A stretch of DNA of 64,000 bases from Paenibacillus solanacearum (lineage in GTDB: Bacteria; Bacillota; Bacilli; Paenibacillales; NBRC-103111): positions 21,790 through 85,789 of the forward strand of contig NZ_CAJVAS010000028.1 in assembly GCF_910593845.1 (NCBI RefSeq), given 5' to 3'. This document shows, piece by piece, positions 35,001-42,700 of the stretch; the first letter of the stretch is position 1; every line of letters starts with the position of its first letter. The notes beneath the pieces were generated by a model. It saw only the letters and a list, made by a program, of their open reading frames with translations, was not told the DNA's origin and did no database searches. Both the position numbers and the translations under genes were made by a program.

Positions 35001-37586
35001 CGCAAAATAATCGCCTTTCAATCCGGTCCCATTTCCGGCTTCGGGCAAAGTCGATTTATAAATGACTGGACTCCAAGGTCTTGGCCCTCCAGGCAGAATA
35101 GCTCTCACTCTATAACTATGTCCTGTATTCGGCTCCAATGGATTGTGGGTAAAGACGGTTTCCGTTTCACTTGCAATGACTGTATTATCCGCTTCGATCT
35201 CGTAGTTCAAGGCCCCGGGAACTCCATCCCAAGACAAGGTTATGCTTCTCGCCGTACTGGTTGCCTTTAGGTTCGTTGGTATTTCAGACTGAACTGTGAG
35301 GCTGATGAGGCTTGTCCAATCGCCTGCTCCCTGTTCATTAATAGCGCGCACCCTATATGAATGCGTAGTACCGGACATTAAATCGGCATGCTCGTATTTC
35401 GTGGCTGTCCCAAGATCGATGATATTTCCATCCACCTCAAGTTCGTATCCTAGAGCACCGGGTACAGGATCCCACGTTACGTTTACCGTCCGATCGACTG
35501 CATTCGCTTGAAAATTCGCAGGAACGCCTCCTAATGTTGTTGCGTTCAGTACAGAACTCCAATCTCCCGTAATCTCAGGCACTTTCGCCCGCACGCGATA
35601 GGTATGGGCTGAATCGGCGGCAAGCGGCTGGTGCACATAAGTTAATCCCGATGCGATATCGACAATCTGTCCGTCTGCCTCGACGTCATATCCTGACGCT
35701 CCTGGAACTGCATCCCATGCTATCGTAATGGAGCTGCTGTTAGATGAATACTGTACATTCGTTGGAACTCCAGGAATAAAGGGTGGATACAACTGACTCT
35801 TTGGAATAACCTCTTTAGTCTGACTCGCGCTGGACCATAGCAGCGTGATTTTGGCGGCTCCCTGGTTATCTTTGTATTCCAGCTTAATGTCATATAATTG
35901 TCCGGCGGTAAAAGAAATTGCAGCACTGTCTTTTACCATCCCATGACCGTCCCAATTATCGATCAGCAATTGTTGGCCCACCCACATACGAACCCCACCA
36001 TGTGCTTCTGTATATAAGGTGTACTTTTCCGAATATTTCGGTTGTATTTTTCCGCTCCATCGTATAGTAAAAGCGCCCTTGTCCAAAACCGGATCAGGAG
36101 AATGTCCTCCCCAATTGAAGTTCACTTGGTCATCCAGTCGTACAATCTTTCGATCGGAGAAATCGTCGCCGTTAAAATATTCTGCCCTAAGCCCGCTACC
36201 CTGTCCGGGTGTGGGAACCATTGGGGGTATAATAACCGTTAAAAATATTGACCAATCGCTATTTTTAGCGCGTACCCTGTATGAATGCGTAGTATTCGGC
36301 TTCAATTCGGCATGCTCGTATTTCGTGTCTGTCCCAAGATCGATGATACTTCCATCCGCCTCAAGCTCGTATCCTAGCGCGCCGAGTACAGGATCCCACG
36401 TTACGTTTACCGTCCGATCGACTGCATTCGCCTGAAAATTGGCAGGGACATTGCCTCGTGTTGTTGCGTTCACAATAGAGCTCCAATCTCCCGTCATTTC
36501 AGGAACTTTCGCCCGCACGCGATAGGAATGTGTTGATTTAGCAGCAAGAGGTTGATGCACATAGGTTAATCCCGATGCGTTATCAACAATCTGTCCGTCC
36601 ACCTCGATGTCGTATCCTGTCGCCCCCTGAACTGCGTCCCATGTTATCGCAATGGAGCTGCTATCGGATGAGTACTGCACATTCGTTGGAACCCCAGGAA
36701 CAATGGGTGGATACAGCTGGCTCTTTGGAATAACTTCTTTTGGCTGACTCGCGCTGGACCATAGCAGCGTGATTTTGGCGGCTCCCTGGTCATCTTTATA
36801 TTCCAGCTTGATGTCGTATAATTGTCCGGCAGTAAAAGAAATTGCAGCACTGTCTTTTACCATCCCATGACCGTCCCAATTATCGATCAGCAATTGTTGG
36901 CCCACCCACATACGAACCCCACCATGTGCTTCTGTATATAAGGTGTACTTTTCCGAATATTTCGGTTGTATTTTCCCGCTCCATCGTATAGTAAAAGCGC
37001 CCTTGTCCAAGGCCGGATCAGGAGAATGTCCTCCCCAATTGAAGTCCACTTGGTCATCCAGTCGTATAATCTTTCGATCGGAGAAATTGTCACTGTTAAA
37101 ATATTCTGCTCTAAGCCCCTTGCCCTGCTGGGATGTAAGTCCCAATGGCACAACTGCTGACGTCGTGACATACAGAGGAGCGCTTTTAGCAGATGTATTG
37201 CCCGATTGGTCCGCCGCCAAAACCTCATATTTGTATGCAGTTCCCGAAGTTAGCCCCGAGTCGACGTAGTATACATTTCCCGTTTGGTAAACATTGCTTC
37301 CTACTGTAGCGATCTGCAGATTGTTACGGTATACCGCGTAAGTCACAACACCGTGATTATCTGCAGCGGTATTCCAATTTAATGTAATTGAGCTGCTAGT
37401 AACTTGTGACGCATGTAAATTTTGCGGAACGGAAGGAGGAATCGTATCCCCTGATCCATTTGCGTGAACATAGTTCTGTTCTCCCAAACTTGGCAGTGCT
37501 AATGGCACTATAAGTTGGAGTAACAGAAGCAATGACAAACAAGCAGAGATATTGCATAACCACTTTACTTTTTTTAATAATAACAA
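32088..37586 (-). CDS. secreted PA14/fibronectin-III giant surface protein
   Basis: 1832 aa. Signal peptide (CLSLLLLLQLIVPLALPSLG). A canonical FnIII domain (~50-145) precedes three PA14 domains (GLRAEYFNSDNFSDRK..., GLRAEYFNGDDFSDRK..., GLKGDYFAQITLVG...), each with IRWSGKIQPKYSEKYTLYTE-like cores and WVGQQLLIDNWD-type sequences; PA14 domains commonly bind carbohydrate. Around and after them are roughly 15 FnIII modules of the YDIEVDG type. The last ~110 residues are cohesin-like (VSYRPNELEVLDLSAITPEL). PA14 copies 1 and 2 are nearly identical. The start is a TTG at 37584-37586 with AAGGAGA ten bases upstream. First gene after the c-di-GMP riboswitch; probably an adhesin or scaffold for the toxin complex. 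Confidence 0.9.
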   Translation of the reverse strand: MLLLKKVKWLCNISACLSLLLLLQLIVPLALPSLGEQNYVHANGSGDTIPPSVPQNLHASQVTSSSITLNWNTAADNHGVVTYAVYRNNLQIATVGSNVYQTGNVYYVDSGLTSGTAYKYEVLAADQSGNTSAKSAPLYVTTSAVVPLGLTSQQGKGLRAEYFNSDNFSDRKIIRLDDQVDFNWGGHSPDPALDKGAFTIRWSGKIQPKYSEKYTLYTEAHGGVRMWVGQQLLIDNWDGHGMVKDSAAISFTAGQLYDIKLEYKDDQGAAKITLLWSSASQPKEVIPKSQLYPPIVPGVPTNVQYSSDSSSIAITWDAVQGATGYDIEVDGQIVDNASGLTYVHQPLAAKSTHSYRVRAKVPEMTGDWSSIVNATTRGNVPANFQANAVDRTVNVTWDPVLGALGYELEADGSIIDLGTDTKYEHAELKPNTTHSYRVRAKNSDWSIFLTVIIPPMVPTPGQGSGLRAEYFNGDDFSDRKIVRLDDQVNFNWGGHSPDPVLDKGAFTIRWSGKIQPKYSEKYTLYTEAHGGVRMWVGQQLLIDNWDGHGMVKDSAAISFTAGQLYDIKLEYKDNQGAAKITLLWSSASQTKEVIPKSQLYPPFIPGVPTNVQYSSNSSSITIAWDAVPGASGYDVEADGQIVDIASGLTYVHQPLAADSAHTYRVRAKVPEITGDWSSVLNATTLGGVPANFQANAVDRTVNVTWDPVPGALGYELEVDGNIIDLGTATKYEHADLMSGTTHSYRVRAINEQGAGDWTSLISLTVQSEIPTNLKATSTARSITLSWDGVPGALNYEIEADNTVIASETETVFTHNPLEPNTGHSYRVRAILPGGPRPWSPVIYKSTLPEAGNGTGLKGDYFAQITLVGLKHTRVDGQVDFNWNHASPAPGVQGDKFSVRWTGQIEPLYSETYTLITESHGGVRLWVNENLIIDDWDAHNSSVKQATIPFEAGKRYDIRLEYRETNGTSRIQLSWKSTSQPLGVVPKSLLYPIGVPQQVGTSSTETTVTVQWNPVSYAAGYDVEIDGTTVVSVIDPIFVHQEVMPGTLHNYRIRATNGMVIGEWSSSISEITKLGRTTILEITPTETSQGILWEPVYGAAGYDIEVDGVIVNNDSRTTYLHEPLLSGTEHSYRVRAKTPYRIGDWSEWSRKWTLPGLPEGITATAISTSVTVVWMPVRGATGYDIETAGTIIDNGTTTRYEETGLNPNTQHIYKIRAKNSSGVGKWSSVIAKSTLTGAPASLRGEATETSIGLFWDAVAGATAYELEIDGTAIQAVDNAKYIHTGLQPNETHRYSVRSKNAEGVSPWSSAIEVTTLPTIPTGLYAAADTQSVHVQWDQVQGAAGYDIEVDGTVISTGTVSAYLHTGLVPNSEHTYRVRAKTAKATGRWSEKLTQYTRLSAPTNIHASSTGRAITLTWDPIAGVSGYEVEVDGSLIQTGPTPMFEHRDLAPYTTHQYRVRAQSAGGAGDWSSIVSVKTMLGTAGLAVDSVTVSSISIRWNAVAGAEGYDLFIDGEVVDAGTGTSYTHTGLTPYSWHVYRVRARALDSIGEWSEALSKSTLLGIPGNIRASTTSSEITVSWDEVSGAMGYDIEADGTVIDNSPDTVFVHRGLAPNSQHTYRIRAKNENGAGEWSELLSSWSESVIVITAPDKPQNVKATATTGSITLTWDSSAFANGYDIEIDGQVLEGIAGTSYTHGGLEPNTMHVYRVRATNGLASSEWTDMVQKVTTPELTVTVEKDTMFNFVVVAPKKNGVTERKVTVSYRPNELEVLDLSAITPELELSSGDITGTNITVEEVTPGKIIFRIRNADKTVVNSIKFISKTSEYSKITYTIE
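35335..37140 (-). repeat. recent tandem duplication (~920 bp) inside the PA14/FnIII gene
   Basis: Sequence from about 35335-36240 is repeated with few differences at about 36255-37140. Long identical runs occur (for example in the PA14 stretch near 36000-36100 and 36920-37020). The unit encodes one PA14 domain plus two FnIII modules. High nucleotide identity implies recent unequal exchange and possible copy-number variation. Confidence 0.85.
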
Positions 37587-37630
37587 CTGTTATCTTCTCC
37601 TTTTTCTAAAAATAAACAGCAAAAAACAAG

Positions 37631-37722
37631 CCAATCCTGGCAACCCGGCTACCGTACTCCTGAACTTAGAGTTTAGGCCCGTGGCTTTGCGTCCCTCCCT
37701 TTCGGCGAGGTTTGCCTTTTTT
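37631..37722 (-). ncRNA. cyclic-di-GMP-I (GEMM-I) riboswitch
   Basis: Reading the minus strand, the consensus elements appear in order: AGGCAAACC, a stem capped by the GNRA loop CGAAAG, then GGGACGCAAAGCC, CGGGCCTAAAC (the tetraloop receptor), a second hairpin, and CGGTAGCCGGGTTGCC. This matches the class-I c-di-GMP aptamer including the ligand-contact segment ACGCAAAGCC. It ends about 45 bases before the TTG of the PA14/FnIII gene. Directly after it comes GGCTTGTTTTTTG, a T-run that could act in a terminator/antiterminator switch with the last aptamer strand. It should make the 21-kb surface-toxin operon respond to c-di-GMP; whether ligand turns it on or off cannot be read by eye. Confidence 0.95.
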
Positions 37723-37838
37723 CAGTTCACTTGTTTCCTAGGAAAAAACCTAAATCTTGGGTATTCAGTCCTAATTGTTTCGACAAATCAAAACAATATC
37801 CTTCTTTATTTGGCAAAATTATTTATTTTTATAGTTAG

Positions 37839-37844
37839 ATTATA
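37839..37844 (-). promoter_or_regulatory. possible -10 box of the riboswitch transcript
   Basis: TATAAT on the minus strand about 115 bases upstream of the aptamer, with no good -35 at 16-18 bases (TCAAAA). It is the best -10 in this AT-rich stretch, but may need an activator or be chance. Confidence 0.3.
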
Positions 37845-37907
37845 CAGGGGGATGAAGTAAATTTTGATTTATTTTACATAATTCAGGTTATATTATTAAC
37901 GATTGGT

Positions 37908-38437
37908 GTGATCAACCAACAACTTTTCAGCGAACGACTGCTTGATCTGGATAAATTTTATGGTAATCTCCTTTCAATCTCTGGACTCTGGGTTATTACC
38001 GGTTTTCATACTGAAAAGGTGCCACGTAGAACGCCGCGGCGGTGAATGCCCTGTCGATTCGATCACCGATGTGCTATCTCTATCCGATGCCGTTAGATGA
38101 ATGCTGGGTACTGCGATTAATTTGGACGAGGAACAAAAAGAATCGCTGCGGTCTGCCGAACGGTTATACATGTTGCCAATTCCTCTTGGCTTACTCGTAA
38201 CGTTACGGTTAGAGGCAACGATTTGTTTGTCTTTCGGGCAGACAACGTGTGCAAATCGATTTATTTGCGGGGAACGCCCAACGATATGGCTGTCGGTACA
38301 TACGGATATTTATCAGGAGATGGATGAAGAGCGTATTACCGAACGGAACGACCCTACGTTCAACCCAAGGCATACTCGGTGCGGATGATCGGGCAGGCAT
38401 TGCCATCATTCTGGAGTTGGCGAACAAAATTCACTAG
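37908..38437 (+). pseudogene. N-terminal remnant of an M20/M42-type peptidase
   Basis: The stretch opens with GTG-initiated INQQLFSERLLDL, typical of M20 peptidase N-termini. After several stops and frame changes it ends in frame with NGTTLRSTQGILGADDRAGI and AIILELANKI. GADDRAG carries the catalytic-site Asp-Asp of these di-zinc peptidases. The rest of the enzyme is missing. The flank at 38451-38510 resembles the sequence following the C-terminal remnant at 4.1-4.4 kb, so this copy appears internally deleted rather than simply cut by an insertion. Confidence 0.65.
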
Positions 38438-38739
38438 GAGTAGATAGAAAACCAATGAGTGGCCTAAGGCATGTCATAAGGAAGTACCGATAATTTTCAA
38501 ATAACCTTGCACATAAAGCAAGAAACCGCCATGTCCTTTTCTTAAAGGAGTGTAGCGGTTACTGCATTTAAGCCTCTATTTTTAGTGATGAAAGAAGCTC
38601 TTTTAAAGTGTCACTGGCATATGCAAGTGAGGTTTCATTGAGCTTTCTATTTTTTGCTGCCAGCATTCGCTGTCTTCTTCGACACCGATAAATACGTGAC
38701 GCCTCATGCTGGCTATCGCCAAAGCAAATCTGCCTATCA

Positions 38740-38807
38740 TGTCCCCGTGTTGCTGAATCGTACCGCATACAGACGCTTTGCTCTGTAATGTTTCGTTCAG
38801 CAAGCCC
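38740..38807 (+). mobile_element. 3' end remnant of an IS5-type element
   Basis: Plus-strand translation gives VLLNRTAYRRFAL followed by a stop and the IS end TTCAGCAAGCCCC. This is nearly identical to the 3' end of the IS remnant at 41872-42700 but in opposite orientation. Only about 70 bases remain. The two inverted IS ends bracket the AAA ATPase pair. Just to its left, 38572-38738 holds a frameshifted minus-strand coding fragment (RFALAIASMRRHVFIGVEED... TLKELLSSLKIEA) that I cannot identify. Confidence 0.75.
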
Positions 38808-38811
38808 CACT

Positions 38812-39112
38812 TAGTCAGAACTTGGCTGACTCGTTTACACCGATCCACATACCGAGCACATCTTTGTTACCCTCCAGATCAATTCCGATGACCATGTAGG
38901 TTGCTTTATTTACAATGATCACATTCTGTTTGACCTTGAAATGAACGTCCAGAAAGACAACATACATGTTTTGCAGTGGATGATTCTGCCATTCCTTGAT
39001 GAGAGAAACAATCTTGTTCGTTACATTGGAGTTCATTGTCGGAGATAACTCAATACCGGTGATGGTGGGCTGATGCTTCATCACGATGACAGGTTCAAAC
39101 TCGCGCAGTTAC
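38812..39112 (-). mobile_element. IS256-family transposase remnant
   Basis: Minus-strand frame with EFEPVIVMKHQPTITGIE followed, after an internal deletion, by LSPTMNSNVTNKIVSLIKEW, VVFLDVHFKVKQ (catalytic Asp region), VIGIDLEGNKDVLGMWIG and NESAKF. These are signature segments of IS256 (Mutator) transposases. Both termini and the region between GIE and LSPTM are missing; the 3' side is joined to the IS5-type end. Inactive. Confidence 0.85.
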
Positions 39113-39356
39113 GGTCTCTTGGAACCTGATTTTACGAAGATCGATATTTCAAAAACCTACTTTCTAATACCTTACGATAGACTCCAGTATCATGTATTTT
39201 TTGACGAAATTTCGAGTATTATTGTTACTTCCAAGTCTAATAAGGCTTTATTATAATCGTCTGTATTCCATCCTCTTCCCCAGTCATCCTCCCCATAGTC
39301 AAAATAAAAGAGCTTTAACTGTCAATGCAGTCGCAAGCAAATGGCTCGTTTATAAT

Positions 39357-40241
39357 CTAGCGATAGAGTCTGTGTGTGTGTGGACTAGGTGGCTTTACGA
39401 GTTGACAATTAAAGTTATACTGACCTAAATGTTCGAAATTGTGATTAAATACTTCAAAACCACCACTTTCAACATCAAATGACAAATAACTCTCTTTTCC
39501 TATCGTTTTCTTGTAAACAGTTCTTAATTTATCCTTAGTGGAATTTTTCTTTGACAAATAATTATCTTTTTCATAACAATTATACTCAGCAACAAGGGCA
39601 CCAAGCTGTTGAAATAAAGCAATTGATCCATTGCTATCCAATTTATCAGTTTCAATCTTTTTCTTGACATAGTCATTATATTTTGAGCATAAAAATTTCC
39701 TTGGGAAAATGTCCTCTACATCCAATTTATCATTTAAACATGTACTCAAGATATTGGATAACTCTATAGTTGCTAGTGTTGAAGCATCTATTTCGAAGTT
39801 GTCCTCTTCAGAAAAATGTATTGGTCTAGGAATATTAAAGTTTTCTTCACCAATGAATAATAACGGTTTTTTATTTTTTGAAAAGTTTATGTAGCTTAAA
39901 AATGCTTCTGTCATGTCTCCGTCTGGCAGTTTAAAATCGGTTACTTTTGTTGCAGGAGGAATTCCATCTAAATCTACAACATAATCTCGTATCATCATTT
40001 TTTGGATAACACTATAAATATTAACTGTTACAAGATTGTTGAGTGTTAAATTATGTTGGTAATTCGGAATATCCATTTTATATCCTTCATAAGGTGCTCG
40101 TCTGTAGTATTCGAATTTTAGCTTAGTAAATTGAAAAAGTATTCTTATTAAATCCTCAAGCTTTTTGTAGTGCTCTAATTCTTTTTGAGAGTCTTCCTTT
40201 TCTGCCTTCAATAAACAGGGAGATAGTATCGCGATTTCCAT
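39357..40241 (-). CDS. unknown partner protein of the AAA ATPase
   Basis: 294 aa, soluble, no recognised domain. The N-terminal third is helical and charged (EDSQKELEHYKKLEDLIRIL), the centre has acidic segments (KLPDGDMTEAFLSYINFSKN, ASTLATIELSNILSTC), and the C-terminus has YLSFDVESGGFEVFNHNFEH then LGQYNF, ending in PPSPHTH. The closing pattern FEVFN-x-xHLGxYxF...K...H recurs, from memory, in cytotoxic nuclease-like and abortive-infection effectors, but I cannot name a family. The ATG is one base after the ATPase stop, with AAAGGGAG upstream, so the two are translated together. Likely the effector or substrate-recognition half of a two-gene defence module (inference). Confidence 0.75.
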   Translation of the reverse strand: MEIAILSPCLLKAEKEDSQKELEHYKKLEDLIRILFQFTKLKFEYYRRAPYEGYKMDIPNYQHNLTLNNLVTVNIYSVIQKMMIRDYVVDLDGIPPATKVTDFKLPDGDMTEAFLSYINFSKNKKPLLFIGEENFNIPRPIHFSEEDNFEIDASTLATIELSNILSTCLNDKLDVEDIFPRKFLCSKYNDYVKKKIETDKLDSNGSIALFQQLGALVAEYNCYEKDNYLSKKNSTKDKLRTVYKKTIGKESYLSFDVESGGFEVFNHNFEHLGQYNFNCQLVKPPSPHTHRLYR

Positions 40242-40242
40242 C

Positions 40243-41715
40243 TCATTGTCTCCCTTTGGTGATATTATTAAATCCAGCCTGTACTATATGACTAGTCTCA
40301 GCTGCAAATTGACTGAAAAATTCTTTAGGACATTCTGATATTCCAGCAACCTTATCAATTCTCACCTCTTCAACAAAGGAACCATTAACAGAATTATTCA
40401 CAAAATATATAGCTATATCGTCGATTATAGATTCTCCTTCAATCTCTAATGCACGCCTTACTAAACGGTTAATTATGTGATCGCTATGTGTTTCAATGAT
40501 CACTTTGTGGTTTGTTTGTGATAATGAAATCAAAAAATCCGCCATTCTCATTTGCATTCTAGGATGTAGATGTATTTCTGGTTGTTCTAATAAAAAAGTT
40601 TGTTCATATTCAAGTGAGATTCCTTGAACTATTATGGGAAGTACTTGACTTACACCAAATCCTACATCTGCAATATTTATTTCTTTTATGTTAAGTTGTA
40701 ATACATTTTGTTGGCTGATTATATCTAAATTGCCTAATTCGAAATAGGACATCCACGCTTTGACTAACTCCATTAATTCATAAGTTTGTCCTTTAGCCTT
40801 AAGGTTGAAATCATCCTCATGTAACGGTGGGAATAAGTCAGCACTAATTTTCCTTGTTTGATTCTTTGCAAGTAAGAATGGAGTGTCAGCTCCAGTATTA
40901 CTAACATTTACTGTATTTTTATTAATGGTATATTGTCTTTCTGGATTATCTCTAAGTGGACCCAGGTACTTAAAACCATTGTACTGATTTGCTACAATCC
41001 TACAAATTGCGTAAACATTCGTCAAGAAATCACTTAATTGTAACCCTTTAGCCTTTGCGTAGTATAAATTATTCAAACGCATACCACTGAAATAACAAGA
41101 GCAACCTTCTAAGACTAGAGTTAATTTTTCCCCACTTAATGCAGGGAAATTTTTGAGATAAAGATCATAACTACCTTTCCCACCCTTGTGATAATCAAGA
41201 GTTATTTCAAACTTATGATTTTCCAAGGCTTCTTTTTTTACTGAAAAGGGTGTAATAACGATCGAGTAATTTTCTAAAAAATTTGTGTCCCACACATCAG
41301 ATACAATGCCTTTTTTTACTTTGCAATCCACCTCGATAAGGAAATATGAGACTTGCTGAACGGATAATCCTGTGATTTTCCCCAATTCTTTACCAGTTGC
41401 TACATCTTGCTTTGAATTAGATTTATATTTATTTCCAATATAATTTATAATAAATTTATTATATATATTAAAAGTCTCGCCCTTCCCTTTATACAATACG
41501 TCTTTCATAGTACCGTTAATAGAATAAAGACCATTCAGTGTAACTTCATTTGTTGCAGATGAGTTTTCATAACTTTGTTTTAAAAGAAGAAGACTTTTTA
41601 GTATGGATGTTTTCCCCGCACTATTGACCCCGCACAAAATAGTTAAGGGTTTAACCTTTAAATTCTTTAGTTCATCAAAAGCTTTAAATTTCCTTAATGA
41701 TAACTCTTCTAACAT
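40243..41715 (-). CDS. AAA-family ATPase (OLD/RecF-like, DUF3696-type)
   Basis: 490 aa. The N-terminus is typical of ABC/SMC-like ATPases of this group: LRKFKAFDELKNLKVKPLTI, Walker A CGVNSAGKTSILKSLLLLKQ (residues ~28-47), later GFGVSQVLPIIVQG (signature-like), Walker B TFLLEQPEIHLHPRMQ, and the H-loop IIETHSDHIINRLVRRAL. The last ~60 residues fit a DUF3696-like tail. There is no TOPRIM domain, unlike true OLD nucleases, so activity probably depends on the partner gene downstream. RBS AAAGGG nine bases before the ATG. Relatives occur in PARIS-, Septu- and abortive-infection-type systems; the exact type is not identified. Confidence 0.9.
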   Translation of the reverse strand: MLEELSLRKFKAFDELKNLKVKPLTILCGVNSAGKTSILKSLLLLKQSYENSSATNEVTLNGLYSINGTMKDVLYKGKGETFNIYNKFIINYIGNKYKSNSKQDVATGKELGKITGLSVQQVSYFLIEVDCKVKKGIVSDVWDTNFLENYSIVITPFSVKKEALENHKFEITLDYHKGGKGSYDLYLKNFPALSGEKLTLVLEGCSCYFSGMRLNNLYYAKAKGLQLSDFLTNVYAICRIVANQYNGFKYLGPLRDNPERQYTINKNTVNVSNTGADTPFLLAKNQTRKISADLFPPLHEDDFNLKAKGQTYELMELVKAWMSYFELGNLDIISQQNVLQLNIKEINIADVGFGVSQVLPIIVQGISLEYEQTFLLEQPEIHLHPRMQMRMADFLISLSQTNHKVIIETHSDHIINRLVRRALEIEGESIIDDIAIYFVNNSVNGSFVEEVRIDKVAGISECPKEFFSQFAAETSHIVQAGFNNITKGRQ

Positions 41716-41758
41716 ATGTTTATCCCTTTCTTTTTATTGATTTTCCCAAAATCCTGTT

Positions 41759-41871
41759 CTAGAAGAACAAATCACTCAATTTCATGGTTTCCATTGGGTA
41801 ATAAGTTATTCCATAAGATTTCTCCAAGTCCTTCAAGGGGAACTCATTATCTATAATACAAGGGTAAATTA
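41759..41871 (-). pseudogene. C-terminal remnant of an unknown gene truncated by an IS
   Basis: From the IS end at 41872 the minus strand stays open as LIYPCIIDNEFPLKDLEK, then SYGITYYPMETMKLSDLFF and TAG (41759-41761). Composition and hydrophobic pattern look genuinely coding. It stops 43 bases before the ATPase ATG, so the lost gene was probably co-transcribed with the ATPase pair and perhaps with the GHKL-HerA-NurA operon on the other side of the IS. Confidence 0.55.
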
Positions 41872-42700
41872 GGGCTTGCTGAACGAAACATTACAGAGCA
41901 AAGCGTCTGTAGGCGGTACGGTTCAGCAACACATTGAGAATGAAGACGAAAAGAAGCCGCAAGCGGCGTTCCAAGTTCATCACGAGGAACTGCAGGGCGA
42001 TGACGGCCCCACTCGTTTGCTCGAGCGCCCGGATTCGATTCAGTCCATATTTTCGTTTTCCTTCGCCAAACTTGCCCTCGATCGCATTGCGTTCGCCTGC
42101 ATCCAGCTTGGCGATTCGTTTCATCTCTGCCGTGTCTGCTTGTTTTGAAGGTCGTTCGAGTGGAGGTCCGCTGAGCCGAATTCCACGCTCCTTGCAGTAC
42201 GCGCGATTCTCACGGTTTCGGTAGATTTGATCGGCCATCACTTCCTTCGGGTACACACCGAACCGGGCTTTGTACTTCCCTACCGATTCGATCAAGGTGA
42301 TGCCCTCGTTGAAGTTGTCCCATTGCCGGCGCTCTAGGAAGGCGAATCCCTGTACCATGCTGACGGACACTTTCGCTCCGAATTCGACTTTCGCTTTTGC
42401 TTTCCCGCGAACGATCGGCCGAATATGCGGTTGATGAATGCTGACGATGCGATCCTCCACATGATGGACTAGTTTCACATACATCAATTGCTGTTGGCGA
42501 TACAACTCTTGAATGACAAGCAACTGCTTGTATTGCCGTCTGCTGATCCTCGTGAGCGGTGTGATCGCCGCCAGTTCTTCAATGATGCGAAGGTCTCGCT
42601 TGATGAAGGCGAGTTGCTTGCCGATTCCCCGGCGCAGCGCCCGATAGCCGATTCGGCGCTGCTTAGCGAGAACCAGAGCAAAATTTTCCGTCGGCTCACT
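41872..42700 (-). mobile_element. 5'-truncated IS5-type element with transposase fragment
   Basis: A DDE transposase fragment (stop at 41891-41893) covers about 270 family-like residues: LVHHVEDRIVSIHQPHIRPI, VEFGAKVSVSMVQGF, ADQIYRNRENRAYCKERGI and AIEGKFGEGKRKYGLNRI (the catalytic Glu region). The 3' terminus GGGCTTGCTGAACG is intact at 41872. The 5' third and the other inverted repeat are missing: transposase sequence begins abruptly at ~42697, at the GHKL gene stop. Sequence before that in the same frame is read-through. A deletion after insertion removed the IS 5' end and probably neighbouring sequence. Confidence 0.88.

Noticed and set aside
40243..41715. True OLD-family nuclease
   Set aside because: The ATPase ends after the DUF3696-like tail; no TOPRIM motifs are visible in it or in its partner.
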